Of a DNA stretch of 64,000 nt, positions 11,781 through 22,436 are shown one piece after another; position 1 is the first letter of the stretch, and every line of letters begins with the position of its first letter. This DNA is from Doryteuthis pealeii (lineage: Eukaryota; Mollusca; Cephalopoda; Myopsida; Loliginidae): assembly GCA_023376005.1 (NCBI GenBank), contig CM042143.1, forward strand, positions 88,571,140 through 88,635,139, in the 5' to 3' direction. Made by a program: the position numbers and the translations under genes. The notes below the pieces were generated by a model, which was not told where the DNA came from, did no database searches, and saw only the letters and a program-made list of their open reading frames with translations.

Positions 11781-12319
11781 AGCCATGGGCAATTATACTG
11801 TGTAAGGGAGATAAATGTATTTGCGTGACAAAAAAAAAAGAAGATATTTCTGCGTGAAACTAAATAAAAATCTATTTGTAGACCATACAGTAAAATTGAT
11901 TTTTATTTTATTTTGAGTCAAAGGGAGAGAACTTATTTCAATATGTTTGGTAATCCGTACATGAAAATAAAATTGTTAGTAATAATTCTCTAAATATTTA
12001 AAAATCTTGGAAAATATGTTGCGCATTTTTAAACTTACATATTTAGATTAACTAAAGCTTTATCTACGGTAAAAATAAACATTTCAATTAACCTTTTTCC
12101 GGGTATTGAATGTTCTTCCAGATTTGAATTTTTTTTTTCTTTCTTCAAATGATTAAAGGTCAAACCCCCCTACATTCTGAATTGATAAAAAAAAATTTTT
12201 TAATAAAATTAAGTCATTAATGAATAAAGTGGTGAAAATTTCATTAAAATTGGACAATTCCCTGGCTTTTGATAATTGTTTGAAAATTATCTCCCTTTAT
12301 TACTTTTGCCCATGGCTAA
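11781..12319. mobile_element. Foldback element (AGCCATGGGCAATTA arms)
   Basis: Left AGCCATGGGCAATTATACTG with AGGGAGATAAA; right TTATCTCCCTTT-type sequence ending TTTTGCCCATGGCTAAT. Interior related to the foldback at 5271-6094. Confidence 0.7.
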
Positions 12320-12672
12320 TTATTTTTTTTTAATATCTTTTGTAGTTTTAGAGAATTTAAATTTTAAATGGGGTGTATGATTATTCAAGTCTTTTGTAAT
12401 TTTGTCTGATGTAAATCAAAATTTTTACTTTTTTTCATTTCTTGATGGTTTATATAATACATAGCCATTTTCAAAACGCACATCAATAGCAATAATCAGA
12501 TTTACATTTAATTTAAACAATTAAAATTTTCTACTTAATATTAAAAAACAAAAATCTATATTAATAATTTGGAAGAATTTGTCTGTCCTTTATTGATTTG
12601 ATGAAGAGCTAACAAATTTGGTATGTACTCATATTGAACTCAGGAGATGCTATTAATATAAAAAAAAAAAAA
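12320..12672. other. AT-rich spacer
   Basis: Nothing recognised. Confidence 0.45.
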
Positions 12673-12674
12673 AA

Positions 12675-12862
12675 GGTTATTTCCTATAACTCCAACCTAA
12701 AAACAAGGGGAACCACTCTGAATGAATTTTATCTGTTAATTAATCTACCCATTATTTTCCAATTAAACTAACCCAGTCTTTTTTCCTTGTAGATCAATAA
12801 ATAAATAAATAATTCATGTCAATCAGAGTGGTTCCCCTTTTTTAGGTTGGATTTATAGGGAA
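12675..12862. mobile_element. Palindromic MITE, family B
   Basis: Arms GGTTATTTCCTATAACTCC and AAAAAGGGGAACCACTCTGA with their inverse at the right; core TTATTTTCCAATTAAACTAA followed by CCCAGTC. Other copies: 40389-40728 (double), 55336-55549, 57781-57982. Confidence 0.75.
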
Positions 12863-12993
12863 AAAAAAACAAAAAAAATAAATAAAAATATTCTACATGA
12901 AAAAAGCAGGGTTCTCTGGTAGGATTAAATAATAATTGGGAAGCCATGTTACTGCAAGACATAATTATAAGCATTAAACAACTTACCTGGTGT

Positions 12994-13222
12994 AGACAAG
13001 GTTTAGCTTAGTTGGTAGAACAACTGCTGAGGAACTACAAAGTTCTGAATTCAATACCGGCACTTGCTAACACAGCACAAGTAGTACAGCTTGGATCTGT
13101 GTGATAAAGTTGGTGTGGAACTCCAGCTCAGATGCAAAAACAATATCCCTGGTCTAGTGCTAATGAAAAGAGGATAGACTCCCTTGCTGATATTGTCAAT
13201 AGGCAACCCCACCAACTTTACT
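12994..13222 (+). mobile_element. tRNA-derived SINE
   Basis: Head TTTAGCTTAGTTGGTAGAAC, B-box-like GAATTCAATACCGG, body ending CAATAGGCAACCCCACCAAC. Same family as 1606-1835. Confidence 0.8.
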
Positions 13223-13631
13223 AAAAAATTTTTTAAAAAGACAAAAGTTCACTAAAGTCATTAACAATTGAGGACTTTTTTTTGGGGGGGAAAAAAATGG
13301 CAAACAAAAAATGTGAACGTTTTTGGCCTAATATATAAGCTTCTTTATGAGGTGATAATTTAAAATTTCACTAGACAATGTTTTTTTGTTAATTTTACAA
13401 TATCAACCCTTTTGCAGGCAGTTAATTTTTTTTTTTTTTTTTCTTGTTGTAAGTGGGCAAATTATTTTCTGAAAATTTGTAAGCAAGGAGACTAAAAGTT
13501 GCAATTAAAAGTTACTGAAATTAAGATGAAATAATTAATCTTTGCTCTATTTAAAAAAAAAAAAAAACACCACCATTAACGTAACTTTGTCTTCCTATAA
13601 CCATATAAATCAGCTTTGTCAAATGGTTAGG

Positions 13632-13668
<37 letters not shown>

Positions 13669-13877
13669 TTTTAGCAAGCTATCAGACCATAACTAAGGAG
13701 TTTGATTCTTACTGGGTGAGCCATTATTTTTTGTCCTTGCGTCAAAATAAACTAAGATTAGTAAATAACTAAAATAACTGTTCTTTTCCAGTGGTTGCTA
13801 CATATAACTAGACCAGATGTTAAGAAGTTAAAATAATTTTTTTGAGTCTACCGCAGGATTTGTGTTAATTCACACAA
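13223..13877. repeat. AT-rich spacer with poly-A tracts and a SINE fragment
   Basis: Long A/T runs at about 13428-13442, 13550-13567 and 13637-13664; a second-type SINE fragment at about 13665-13772 (GCAAGCTATCAGACCATAAC, AACTAAGATTAGTAAATAAC). Confidence 0.6.
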
Positions 13878-14155
13878 GGAAAATAATGGAAGAGTGAATA
13901 ATGAACACGAACACATTCAATTAATATTTCACTTCTATTAATTTAGGAAGCTTCATCAGAATGAATTTTATTGCTTTAAAACAGTGTATATAGACGAGGA
14001 AAAGGTGAAAGGATACGGCAGAAGTGAGGGTTGTTGCAGAAATAGGTAGTATATATGTTTGGGAGTGGTGAGGATGGAAGGAACCAACAAAAATGAAATA
14101 TTAATTGAATGTAATTGTGTTCGTTATTCAGTTCCATTATTCTCACATTGTCAGA
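13878..14155. mobile_element. Foldback element
   Basis: Left arm AATAATGGAAGAGTGAATAA then TGAACACGAACACATTCAAT; right arm ATTGAATGTAATTGTGTTCG then TTATTCAGTTCCATTATT. The middle contains GCTTCATCAGAATGAA, similar to the motif in the foldbacks at 27166-27528 and 61687-62065. Confidence 0.65.
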
Positions 14156-14181
14156 TTCTTTCTAATCTGTTATGGTATTTT

Positions 14182-14182
<1 letters not shown>

Positions 14183-14218
<36 letters not shown>
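14183..14218. repeat. AT microsatellite
   Basis: Uninterrupted (AT)n. Confidence 0.9.
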
Positions 14219-14225
<7 letters not shown>

Positions 14226-14603
14226 AAGCGACCCTAATTGAAAGGTTATAGCAATATAATAAGCCAATTCTACCAGGTAATTACTTGCAATATTAATCTC
14301 ATATGATTAAGCCTAGTAGTAAAACATTATCTGATAACTAGAATTTAGTGTTAATTCAATTGAAAGGTAATTTACCTTAAATGCATGTCTATAAACATTC
14401 TTATACAGATCTCACAGCAGTTAGAAATATCAATTAAGAAATCTGGATAATTAAAACATACCCAAGACAATTGCAGACCCCACAAACTTATACAAATTGG
14501 ACAAGAAAATTGCTTTCTTCCCATTATGAATATTTCAAGTGTACTTCTCAAATAAGAATCTTTGTGATGATAAAGTAGTTTTTGTGGAGTTGTTATGTAC
14601 ATA

Positions 14604-14780
14604 TGAGTTGGTTAGGTATTACATGTCAACCCTTGTTGGGTTATTTTATGCTGAAGACGTTTTTGTTTTTATTCATTCTTCATGGGTACTCAAAAAAAAA
14701 AAAAAAAAAATTTTTTAAACTGATTTTTTTATATTGAACCCATAGACGGGACCCTAACAGGTACTACCATTCCATGTACA
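14604..14780 (-). repeat. Dispersed repeat G, fragment
   Basis: TACATGTCAACCCTTGTTGG, then ACCCATAGACGGGACCCTAA with an A run in between. End portion of the G family only. Confidence 0.65.
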
Positions 14781-15094
14781 TATGAGAATTTTTAGATTAT
14801 TCAAAATGCCTTTCCAAGATGGTAGGCTGGATATTTATGGATTGACATTTATTTTCAGTACATGCCTGCAAATTCAGGTCAGACATTGCTTCTGTAATTA
14901 TTAATCACCCCCACCCAAAGATTTGGAATTAAAATTGCCTAAAATTTAAAAATCTATTTAAGTTAACTTATTAGATTAGTTATGAAACCCTCCCCTCATC
15001 ACACCTAAAAAACGCACACATACAACCAAATTAAAGTTATTTGGAAAATAATGATTGATTTTATTACACGATTTAGATTTTTTCATTTAGATGA

Positions 15095-15340
15095 AAGGGC
15101 TAGTTTAGAGCTCATTTGGTAGAGTATCCGTGCAGGAATTGCAATGTTCTGGGTTTGATATCGCTCCTCACCAACTCAGCACGGGTCTAACAATTTGGGT
15201 GATCTGATCTGTGAGGTAAAGTAGGGAGTTAACGGTAGATGTAGCACTTTACCACAGCAAAACAATCTCCCTGATCTAGCGCTATCAAAAAAGGGACAGA
15301 CTTGTCAGGCCAACCATAGACCACACCACTGACTACTTAT
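15095..15340 (+). mobile_element. tRNA-derived SINE
   Basis: Head GCTCATTTGGTAGAGTATCC, B-box-like GGGTTTGATATC, body with CACGGGTCTAACAATTTGGG and CTATCAAAAAAGGGACAGAC. Lies about 55 bp from an oppositely oriented copy. Confidence 0.75.
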
Positions 15341-15393
15341 TTAGATGTAAAAATTGACCATCATTTTCCAAACTTGATAAATTTATAAAAATT

Positions 15394-15582
15394 GTTGGTG
15401 GAGTGGCCTGTCTATCAGCCGGATGCTGGAATCTATCCCTTTTGTGCTAAGGTGGAGGGCCACACCTACCGTCAGCTTCCCACTTTACTGCATAAATCAG
15501 ACCCCCAATCTGTGCTACTCATACATTCAAACTTGCAATTCCAAGATGGGTGTTCTACCAACTGAGCTAAACCAGCCCCATA
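15394..15582 (-). mobile_element. tRNA-derived SINE, opposite orientation
   Basis: On the plus strand it begins GGTGGAGTGGCCTGTCTATC and ends CCAACTGAGCTAAACCAGCC, the reverse complement of the SINE head. With the copy at 15095-15340 it forms an inverted pair able to fold into a hairpin of about 190 bp. Confidence 0.8.
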
Positions 15583-16152
15583 ATTAAATTTATTAAACCC
15601 TTGTAAAGACAATTGTAAGATGCACATCTCAAGTTCTACCCCCCACTTCCTACATGTATGAATCCTGAAAAACAAAAAACCCTATACCCCCCCCCTTCTA
15701 TCACATCAGACTGTATGAGATCAAATCATTTAAAATCTGATGAAATATTTCAACTTTGCCCACAATGTTAAAGTGAAGCCTGTCATATTTGAGATAATAA
15801 AAGTATTTCCATTGTTTTATAAACAATTTATAACAAAGCAATAATTGAAAAGACTTGCCGCCTCTTTACTTTGTATTCTTAAACCTGTTCCGGCCTTATA
15901 TGCTACAGGGGATGGACAGTTAATTCACGCATTTTGTTTGAAGAATTTATTGGTTCTGTAAACTTTTTACTGACACGTTTTAGACGCACTCCTGATGTTT
16001 GCGCCTTAAGTTTACACACACGTCCATATGGGCCTTCTTTTGATTTCACACCTAATTTTTACACATATACGCTAACATACCCCCTTTCTCTTTCAGTTTG
16101 CATATAACATACATATACACATTAGGTTTTTGTGAACTACTTTACATACACA
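15583..16152. other. Spacer, nothing recognised
   Basis: A C run at about 15686-15694. No exon or repeat match found. Confidence 0.45.
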
Positions 16153-16397
16153 CATGGGGTAACTCATGGTGTAATGGTTAGCGAGTTTGATTCTCTCTGT
16201 GTGCCACATCTAAGCTAAGCTTAATAAATAATATACATGGACACATACAGATGCATTTAGTCAGGGTTCAATTTGGATAGAGATGGATATTTAAATTTTT
16301 CAAGTTTTGTTAGCCAAGGGTTTTCCAAACTTTTGGCTTTGGAAATGTATTGCAAAAGTTTTGTTAGCCAAGCCATATAAATAATTCAATAAATATA

Positions 16398-16433
<36 letters not shown>
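16153..16433 (+). repeat. Second-type SINE fragment and AT/AC microsatellite
   Basis: TCATGGTGTAATGGTTAGCG with CCACATCTAAGCTAAGCTTA at 16153-16230; (AT)n(AC)n at about 16399-16433. Confidence 0.6.
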
Positions 16434-16533
16434 CATATAAATAATTCAATGAAAAACTTAAAGAATGAACGGGTAGAGATTATTTGCAATAGTTTGGAAA
16501 ACTCTGGTTACAATGAAAAAAAAAAAAGGCTTC

Positions 16534-16534
16534 N
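16534..16534. other. Ambiguous base (N) in the assembly
   Basis: A single n follows a poly-A run, suggesting a sequencing or consensus uncertainty. Confidence 0.95.
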
Positions 16535-17254
16535 ATAATGATAATAGATAGAAAATAATAAATTCAAATCATCAAGATTAATTGTATTGTTGCTGAGCGC
16601 TTGCCGTAGCTCTTGCCTTCTTTCCACTTTCTTCTGCTGTGGCAGGCTACTTCCTCCTCTGTTCATTCCTTTTTGTGCTTCAATGTCCCAATATCAAATA
16701 ATAATAATTCAAATTATAGACTCACTCAAAATTCGAGAATGATTACATCTGAGTGTTGTTTTTTAGGAAATTTAATTATTTATTCATTAAAGTCTTTAAT
16801 TTATTTCTTTAGTTTTGTCAGTTTTTTTTCTTTCAGACCAACCGGCGAGCTCGATATGCTTAACATGAACAAACTTGCAGTGCACATTAAAAACAGCTGA
16901 AATTCACAACACTTCCTCTCTGTCTAAGAATGGGTCATCAGTGGTTTGAGGTCAAGTAGACAACTTAAACCTGTTACCACGTACCAGTAGGAAAATAAAA
17001 TTTGACCCATCAAGAAAGAAAAATGAAATGGAAATTGCTGGTTATACTTTTTATAGTTAGGCGAGATGAAAGTAGGTGATGGTGTGCAGATTTAGTGGAT
17101 TATGTACTTGGAGATTTTACTAATTTACGATTGTTATTGCATTTTCGCTCAGTTACTTTCTTGACATCTTGAAGAGATGATAAAACAAATTGTTTTCTCA
17201 TCTTCACTGCTGGCAATGTTATTTTTTATCCGCCTGGAACAACAGATGGCCTGG

Positions 17255-18115
17255 TTTAATACTGCCTGTGGTTCAACTGATAGTGTATGATTAGGCACGC
17301 TTGAATCTGTGCGTATAGTGGGGAGCTGCGTAGGTGTAGTGACTCTCAGATCAAAACAATCTCCGTAGGTTTAGCACGCTAGTGAAAAGAGATAACCTCC
17401 TCCACTGCCTCCTGGCTCTGCTGCTTACTTTGATTTTCTTTAACTCAATTTTATGAACCGAGTTTTTTCTCTTTCTTTTTTCATAATTCTCATCCTGCCA
17501 GATTTTCGATTATTTTTTTTCGTGTCACATATGTTCTTTCCATTCTCTGTTTTGCATTTTCCAATTTTTTGTCAATTTGTTAAATGGTGTGGTTCTTCAT
17601 TTGACCCTCACTGAGACTTTAAAGAATGTTAGCTTTTTTTTTTCTTTTTGTCTGCACGAACAACCAGATATTCATATAAAATAACCAGATCATAAACTTT
17701 TCTTCACTTACAATTAAATATTTTTTCTCCACTATAAAAGCACGTTCATTTCATTTAACTCCCTCTTTAAATCGTACTCATAATCACGAAGTCGACGAAG
17801 ACGGCAAGGATGCCAAAGATTTTAACTTGAAGTCATCAAAAAAAACGACAATAGCTAAAATTTTAATAGGGAATTTCTTCGGTGTTTAAAATTCTAATGT
17901 TACACATTGTACACACATACAATCGCTTTCACTCTTCAGCACAAATTTCTTGAAGTTTTTATGGGTTATTTTCAAGATCAGGTTCCTAGCTCAGCTTGGT
18001 AGCTGTGTCACTGCGCCTAGGAACACAGAAAATTTCTGGGTTTAGTACAGGCCTTCTCATTCAAAACACTGCACATGAGTAGCCCAGCTTGGATCAGGTG
18101 TATAAAGGTCGGTTG
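17255..18115 (+). repeat. Two diverged SINE-like fragments in spacer
   Basis: 17255-17420 has AGTGGGGAGCTGCG, AAAACAATCTCCGTAGG and TAGTGAAAAGAGATAACC, matching the SINE body. 17992-18115 has CTAGCTCAGCTTGGTAGCTG and CTGCACATGAGTAGCCCAGC, matching the head. Between them nothing is recognised. Confidence 0.55.
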
Positions 18116-18267
18116 GTAGAGGTGTCTGATATATTTTGTAGATAGATATATTTTGAATAGGATGGTATGGGAGTTCACTTTGATGTGGTGAGTTTGGCAA
18201 AAATCTTGTTTATATAATAAAAACAAAGTCTTTGTTTAAATCTTGTGATTGCTAAGATAATGCACAT

Positions 18268-18440
18268 AATGTCATGCTAGTAGCAGGGATATGCATAATG
18301 ATCCATTGCCTGACAGTCTACTCATGTCATGTCCTGGGAGATCTCTGTGCAGCCATCAGTACCTGCGGGAACTGGTCAATGTTTGCTGGTTGGCCCACCT
18401 GGAAATGTCAGTTGTGCTGGTTTCCAATCAGGAGAAAGAG
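18268..18440. repeat. Dispersed repeat Y
   Basis: Related to 39345-39560 and 53540-53790 through segments such as TCTGTGCAGCCATCAGTACC, GGTCAATGTTTGCTGG and TGGCCCACCTGG. Class unknown, possibly part of a retrotransposon 3' region. Confidence 0.5.
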
Positions 18441-18514
18441 TCACTAGAGTTTGTCCTTTATTTTCAGCAGTGTTCTTTCACTTGATGGTTTGATTATTAT
18501 TCCATAATCTTGAT

Positions 18515-18712
18515 AATTTGTATTATTTGGACTATTGAAGGCACAAAAAGGAGTGAAACAGAGAGGAAAGTAGCCGCCACAGCAAAGAGAGCTAGAAGGA
18601 AGGAGAGACAACAGCAGCCTCAGCAAGCATCACTGTTTGTGTGCAGTCAGTGCACCAGAGACTGCCATTCAAAAATTGGCCTGCTCATCCACTCACGCAT
18701 GTGCAGATAAAT
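18515..18712 (+). pseudogene. Retrotransposon C-terminal tail with C2H2-like knuckle
   Basis: The frame ends RARRKERQQQPQQASLF then VCSQCTRDCHSKIGLLIHSR and stops after MCR. The CxxC...GLxxHxxxC pattern after a basic stretch is typical of tails of non-LTR reverse transcriptases in molluscs (family assignment inferred). No RT core precedes it, so it is a 5'-truncated remnant. Confidence 0.5.
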
Positions 18713-18759
18713 AAAAAATATTTGGACACTATGGCAACATCTTTAGCAGATGGAAGGAT

Positions 18760-18860
18760 GCCAATAATGTACTCATCTTTATTGTTATATACACAACATT
18801 TCAGCTGATGTGACCTCCAGCCTTCTTCAGGCGTTTCTTGTCGAACAGATGTTATTGTTG
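18760..18860 (-). mobile_element. tRNA-derived SINE Z, 3' fragment
   Basis: Reverse complement of the tail AACAATAAAGATGAG with TATATACACAACATTTCAGC. Better copies are at 44250-44530 and 47786-48135. Confidence 0.55.
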
Positions 18861-19476
18861 AATTTGGTTGCTTTGTTATATTTTCAAACTATCAGAATCA
18901 ATCAACTTGGTTAATTGTGGCATACGACCGGTAGTGAATCAAGAACACTTTGACTCTGAGCTTGGAGATCTCTTCAGATCTAAGATATAATGTAGGTGGA
19001 GTGATCGCTGTCTCAGAGCATCACCAGTCTGTTATCAAGGGTCAAATAGACCCATAGTACTGCCTGTCATGTTACTGATTAATTTTAATTTTTGTTTTAT
19101 TTTTATTCTTATTTAAAGACTTGTATTCAAGATTAATTTTTTTTTTATTCAAAGAAATTTTTAATCCAGATTTTCTCAATGATGACATTACACTTATTTT
19201 TTTTTGTTTTAACATTAAAATAAACTTTACCTTAGTGTTAAATTTAATAATAAACATTAATTTTTTTAAAAATATGCATTAAAAAACATAAAAATATGCT
19301 CTTTTCACTGTTAAACTCAACTTTAGAAATGTATCTGCTTTAAAATAAAATAAAATATTTTCATATATTTTTAATATATATTTAATACATATTTTTTTAA
19401 ATAAAATAAAATAAAGACCTACATAAAAACTTGCTATAGGTAATTTAAGTGTAAAACAAAACAAAATTATTTAGAT

Positions 19477-19514
19477 ATACTTGGCACCCAGGCAATGCTG
19501 GGTACCTTTGCTAG
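19477..19514 (+). mobile_element. Helitron 3' terminus
   Basis: Hairpin GGCACCCAGGCAATGCTGGG, then TACCTTTGCTAG followed by T. The 5' boundary could not be located in the AT-rich sequence upstream (about 18720-19476). Confidence 0.65.
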
Positions 19515-19622
19515 TATCAGTATAATCCAAAAGGTACTGATAGTTATTGGTACAAAATATATGGTCATTATACTAAGCTTAGGTTTAAGCTTAAACAATA
19601 TCATTTTTTGTATAGAAAATAT

Positions 19623-20035
19623 GGTTAAATCCTACTTAACGGACCTAAATTCCACTCTGACGAAAAAAGAAAAAAAAATCAGGGAATTAACCGAATTTAA
19701 TGAAATTTTCAGTGTTGATACATTAATGAATTGATATAATGCATCAGTTATTTTATTTAAAAACTTTTATAATTTTTCAGGTCAATTAACTTTGAACCAC
19801 ATATGTTTGTTAATCTGTGTTACACATCAAAGATACGTGGTTCAAAGTTAACAGAACTGAAAAATTATAAAAGTTTTCAAATAAAATAACTAGTGCAATA
19901 TATTGTTTATTCATTAATATATCAACACTGAAAATTTCATTAAATCCGGTTAATTCCTTGATTTTTAGTATTTTTCTTCTTTCAGTGGGGTGACATATGA
20001 TGGTGGAATTTATGTCCGTTAAGTAGGATTTAACC
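19623..20035. mobile_element. Foldback element, GGTTAAATCC family, copy 1
   Basis: A near-complete palindrome of about 413 bp: arms GGTTAAATCCTACTTAACGG and the inverse at the right end, with further pairing through AACCGAATTTAATGAAATTT and GTCAATTAACTTTGAACCAC around a short loop. Copy 2 is at 32247-32682. No coding. It lies 121 bp downstream of TP53BP1 exon 19. Confidence 0.85.
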
Positions 20036-20156
20036 GAAAATATTGCTCAACAGTGTATAGTAAAATATTAGTCTTTAAAAATTAAGTTAAAATTAAAACA
20101 AGGAAAAGCAAATAATAAATGAAAATATTTGTTCTTTAAAAAATCAAGGAACTGAC

Positions 20157-20290
20157 CTCTTGTTTTTTTGAATTTCTTGACCACATTACATCCGGCCAGT
20201 GTGAGAATTTCGGACCATGTACTTACAAAATCTGGACTAGTTGAATAGACAAGAACTTGGGTGTCGTCCAAACATTGAGATTTTAATTTA
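20157..20290 (-). CDS. TP53BP1: TP53BP1 exon 19: start of second BRCT repeat (last exon found)
   Basis: Acceptor CTTTTAG, donor GTCAGTTC. 45 codons plus one base. [20 protein letters not shown] and [12 protein letters not shown] align to human [20 protein letters not shown]. About 60 more residues (the rest of BRCT2) are expected. No matching exon was found at lower coordinates, so it either lies left of base 1 or was missed. The donor is the weakest in the gene (GTCAGT). Confidence 0.93.
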
Positions 20291-22074
20291 CTAAAAGAAA
20301 AAGATATTTAAAAATTAAGAAAATAAATAAGACATTACTAAATAGGCAATACATGAAATGAAATACAAGGTCCATCTTAAAAAAAAAAAAATGTTTTTCC
20401 AAACTGTCTTTTTATTAGGGTAATCTTGAAGGTAAGGACTCAAAAATATTTAGAAATCATAAAAACCTTTATTGTTTACTAGAAGCAGCTACCCAGTGTC
20501 ACCTGGGTAGGGAGAGGCAAAAAAATACCTAGTGTATGTCATACTAGCTCACTGTCATGTCATTGAAGAAGCGTTGAATCTCATCATCAATGCCACTCTC
20601 TACATCACTTGCAGACGTTTTTGACATCCAGGCACAAATCTCTCCATAATTAATCCTGTTAATTGACGATGAATTTCAATCAGTTTAATGCCTTTTGCAT
20701 TTAAAGACCAAATAACTGCACAAACTTCACACTTGGTGGAGCGTCAATCAGGAGCTCCATCAGAAACGACTGCTAAACCAAGACTGAGTGTAGCAGCAAG
20801 GTGTGTGCAGGAGCAGGCACATGTACACAAAAACCAATAGCCACACAAATAGTTTCCCTGCATCCTCAGCACTTTGGAGACCTTATTTTTGGGATTACCC
20901 TCAATTTACAGCTATGTCTATAGATGTCAAAGACACCAACTATCACCATCTCATTTCCAACAACATAAACAGTTTAAACAGACAAAACAGTTTGAATTCT
21001 ATAAAAAAAAGAAAGAATTAAATCCAAATTTAACATTTTTTATTATAATGGAGATTGTGTGTTTGTCTGTAACCAAAACTATATCATTACTTAAGTCACA
21101 ATTCCCTTAGTTATTTACATCACATTTTCCATGATTTTATTTTTATTTAAACCTCAATTATTAATAAAATTGTTTTACATTATTAATACTATTGGCTTTA
21201 TCTACACACTAATAACATGCAATTGTATTTATATGTACAACAAAATAGTAGTTTACAGTGTTAATGGGGAGGCTAATTTGCACATTGATATAAAATTTTT
21301 TAATAAATATGTGCTTGGTATTATTGATTTCTAATCGTTTTATTTTATTCTAATGAATATTAACAAAAATCTCGGGGATAAATCTTTTAAAAAATTGATT
21401 AACAAGAATAAATAACTGTAATTTTATACCTTACATCCTATTTTAACAAAATAGTTAAATTATGAAAATTTAGCAATGAAAGACAGGAGACATGGAAGAG
21501 TAAGTTTCAGTTGTTATATTTTCCGATTATACCCCCTCTGTTTCAAATCTTTTTTTCTGCATTCTTATTTAGTTTCATTAGCCTTTCTAATTTAATATAA
21601 TATTCTATTACATTAAAACTTAAATACTTGCACCCGGCGGAGGGTGCATATATTTGTTAGTACAATTAATATTCCACTTACCATTCAATCAAACTTTTCT
21701 TTTTCAGACTTATTCCAGCTGGTAACATGTAAGACTTATAATCAGCTGATATTCCCTACAACAAAGAATATAACAAAAAAATTATATTATATATATATTT
21801 GATCTCCATGTTTCTAACACACATGGGCATGCCTACAAAGTAAGAAAACAACATAGCTCACATGAATAAAAAAATTTTTTTTAAATAAATAAAAATGTCT
21901 CACCTGTTTGCAGCAATCTCGTATCCATAAATAAGAAACACATGGGATTCCGGCTGCAAGACCCTGAATATATTTTATTGTCCGCTGGTAACTGCTAGAG
22001 ATGATGAAACTCTTATTCTTCGTTAGAAACTGATAAACAAAACAAACAATAAATAAATAACAAATATATAAGGA

Positions 22075-22129
<55 letters not shown>

Positions 22130-22377
22130 GAATGAAATAAAAAAATGAATGACATGAATGGAACAAATGAGAAAATCCTTTCCAGAGCACCTCTCTCAAA
22201 AGTAAAAATTTTTTAAAAATTAAAAAGAATAAAATAAAATTTTTTGAGAGAGGTTCCTAATGGAAAGACTTCCTCATTTATTACTGGACTCTTTTGACGC
22301 ATCAAATTAATATAATTATTATATAAGCTATTAGAGAAGATAAAATGGGTCTCTTACCTTAGTGATGTTCTATTGAG

Positions 22378-22436
<59 letters not shown>

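Noticed and set aside
16613..16900. Plus-strand frame with a good acceptor (TTTTTTTTCTTTCAG at about 16833) followed by PTGELDMLNMNKLAVHIKNS and a stop
   Set aside because: Resembles a terminal exon, but there is no partner exon, no recognisable homology and nothing else on this strand.
17760..17880. Minus-strand candidate for the missing last TP53BP1 exon (acceptor ATTTTAG, compatible phase, 23 codons then stop)
   Set aside because: The peptide AIVVFFDDFKLKSLASLP has no clear BRCT2 match and is too short. Kept only as a remote possibility.
18515..18712. C2H2 zinc-finger gene (also 9811, 26945, 38745)
   Set aside because: Single degenerate knuckles after basic stretches, repeated in several places and without gene context: retrotransposon tails.
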